Below are positions 63,666 to 64,000 of a DNA stretch of 64,000 nucleotides, piece by piece; the first letter of the stretch is position 1, and every line of letters starts with the position of its first letter. Origin of the DNA: Diphasiastrum complanatum (Eukaryota; Streptophyta; Lycopodiopsida; Lycopodiales; Lycopodiaceae); assembly GCA_029204225.1 (NCBI GenBank), contig CM055096.1:75429521-75493520 (forward strand), in the 5' to 3' direction. Under the pieces are notes generated by a model, which searched no databases, was not told the DNA's origin, and worked only from the letters and a program-made list of their open reading frames with translations. A program made the translations under genes and the position numbers.

Positions 63666-64000
63666 AGTTGGAGCTATAGTAACTTTGATATGTGTTCATT
63701 TATTTCTAAAGGCCCACAAATTTGTTTTTCTCTTACACGTGCAGCTAAATATTTGCACGTTGTCATCAACATGGACTTTACATTACTAGGCTAGACATGG
63801 GTATTGGTCATTTTTCTAGACCTTGGGCCTCAACCTTGAGCCATGATCACATAATAGGTCTTGGGCCAAAGTCAGCCATCGCATAAGGGTCATGGGGAAC
63901 TAGTAAGAGGGCGCACCTACTAGGGTCCCTTGATGCCCCTAAAGAACCCAAGAAGTTATAACCAATAACCATAAGTTATGGAAGGTGTCTTTTGACATTC

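Larger units (their letters stand above)
62973..64000 (+). other. start of GIF intron 3, runs off the window
   Basis: Donor GTGTGT. No further exon with GIF-like Gln/Gly/Ser-rich coding was found before the edge. It holds a 34-bp perfect palindrome and a second GATC-rich dyad cluster; the last 200 bp look repeat-derived (GGGCCTCAACCTTGAGCC). Confidence 0.7.

Overview
This window looks like nuclear DNA of a land plant with a large, retrotransposon-rich genome. A conifer, cycad or fern would fit, but the sequence alone does not settle which. The key find is a host gene on the + strand. Three short exons (24328-24390, 24679-24755, 62888-62972) join in phase and encode the conserved N-terminal SNH domain of a GRF-INTERACTING FACTOR (GIF/ANGUSTIFOLIA3, the plant SS18/SYT homologue). 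Intron 1 is 288 bp. Intron 2 is 38,132 bp and consists largely of nested LTR retrotransposons. Intron 3 runs off the right edge, so the C-terminal exons are not in the window.

Left part (1-23.9 kb, upstream of the gene). It holds an LTR of a Tat/Athila-like Ty3/gypsy family (1-742), a reverse-transcriptase-like relic (1634-2200), and a Copia element (2204-2909 and 6179-7604) split by a second, gag-only Copia (2910-6178). Then come inverted gag and gypsy protease relics (7605-8840). A second Tat/Athila LTR (about 10509-16958, with its tRNA-Asp-type primer site) is interrupted by a hairpin/MITE-like block (10623-10990) and by a minus-strand Copia (11218-16505) that lost its integrase core in frame. 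Another Copia (18185-22868) has gag and protease, but a long unknown reading frame sits where pol should be.

Giant intron 2 (24756-62887). From left to right: a plus-strand chromovirus (25735-28725) tail to tail with a minus-strand relative (28915-30343); palindrome-rich and tandem-repeat DNA (30.7-31.9 kb); a composite block bounded by two 423-bp LTRs (31971-39570) that contains a gypsy element whose RT/integrase core is replaced by unknown sequence and a Copia gag relic; gypsy relics (39.6-41.7 kb); and a three-level nest. In the nest, a minus-strand Copia (41699 to 60896) carries a gypsy chromovirus in its gag gene (45757-52202, with a tandemly duplicated end at 51741-53069) and another chromovirus in its 5' LTR (53996-60528, flanked by the 5-bp duplication ATAGG). 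Gypsy and Copia gag relics (60897-62441) fill the rest.

Nearly every transposon gene has frameshifts, stops or deletions. No rRNA, CRISPR or bacterial-type operon is present. One tRNA-like pol III promoter fragment is seen (38920-38980). Coordinates of degenerate elements are good to roughly 10-30 bp unless an LTR terminus is given.
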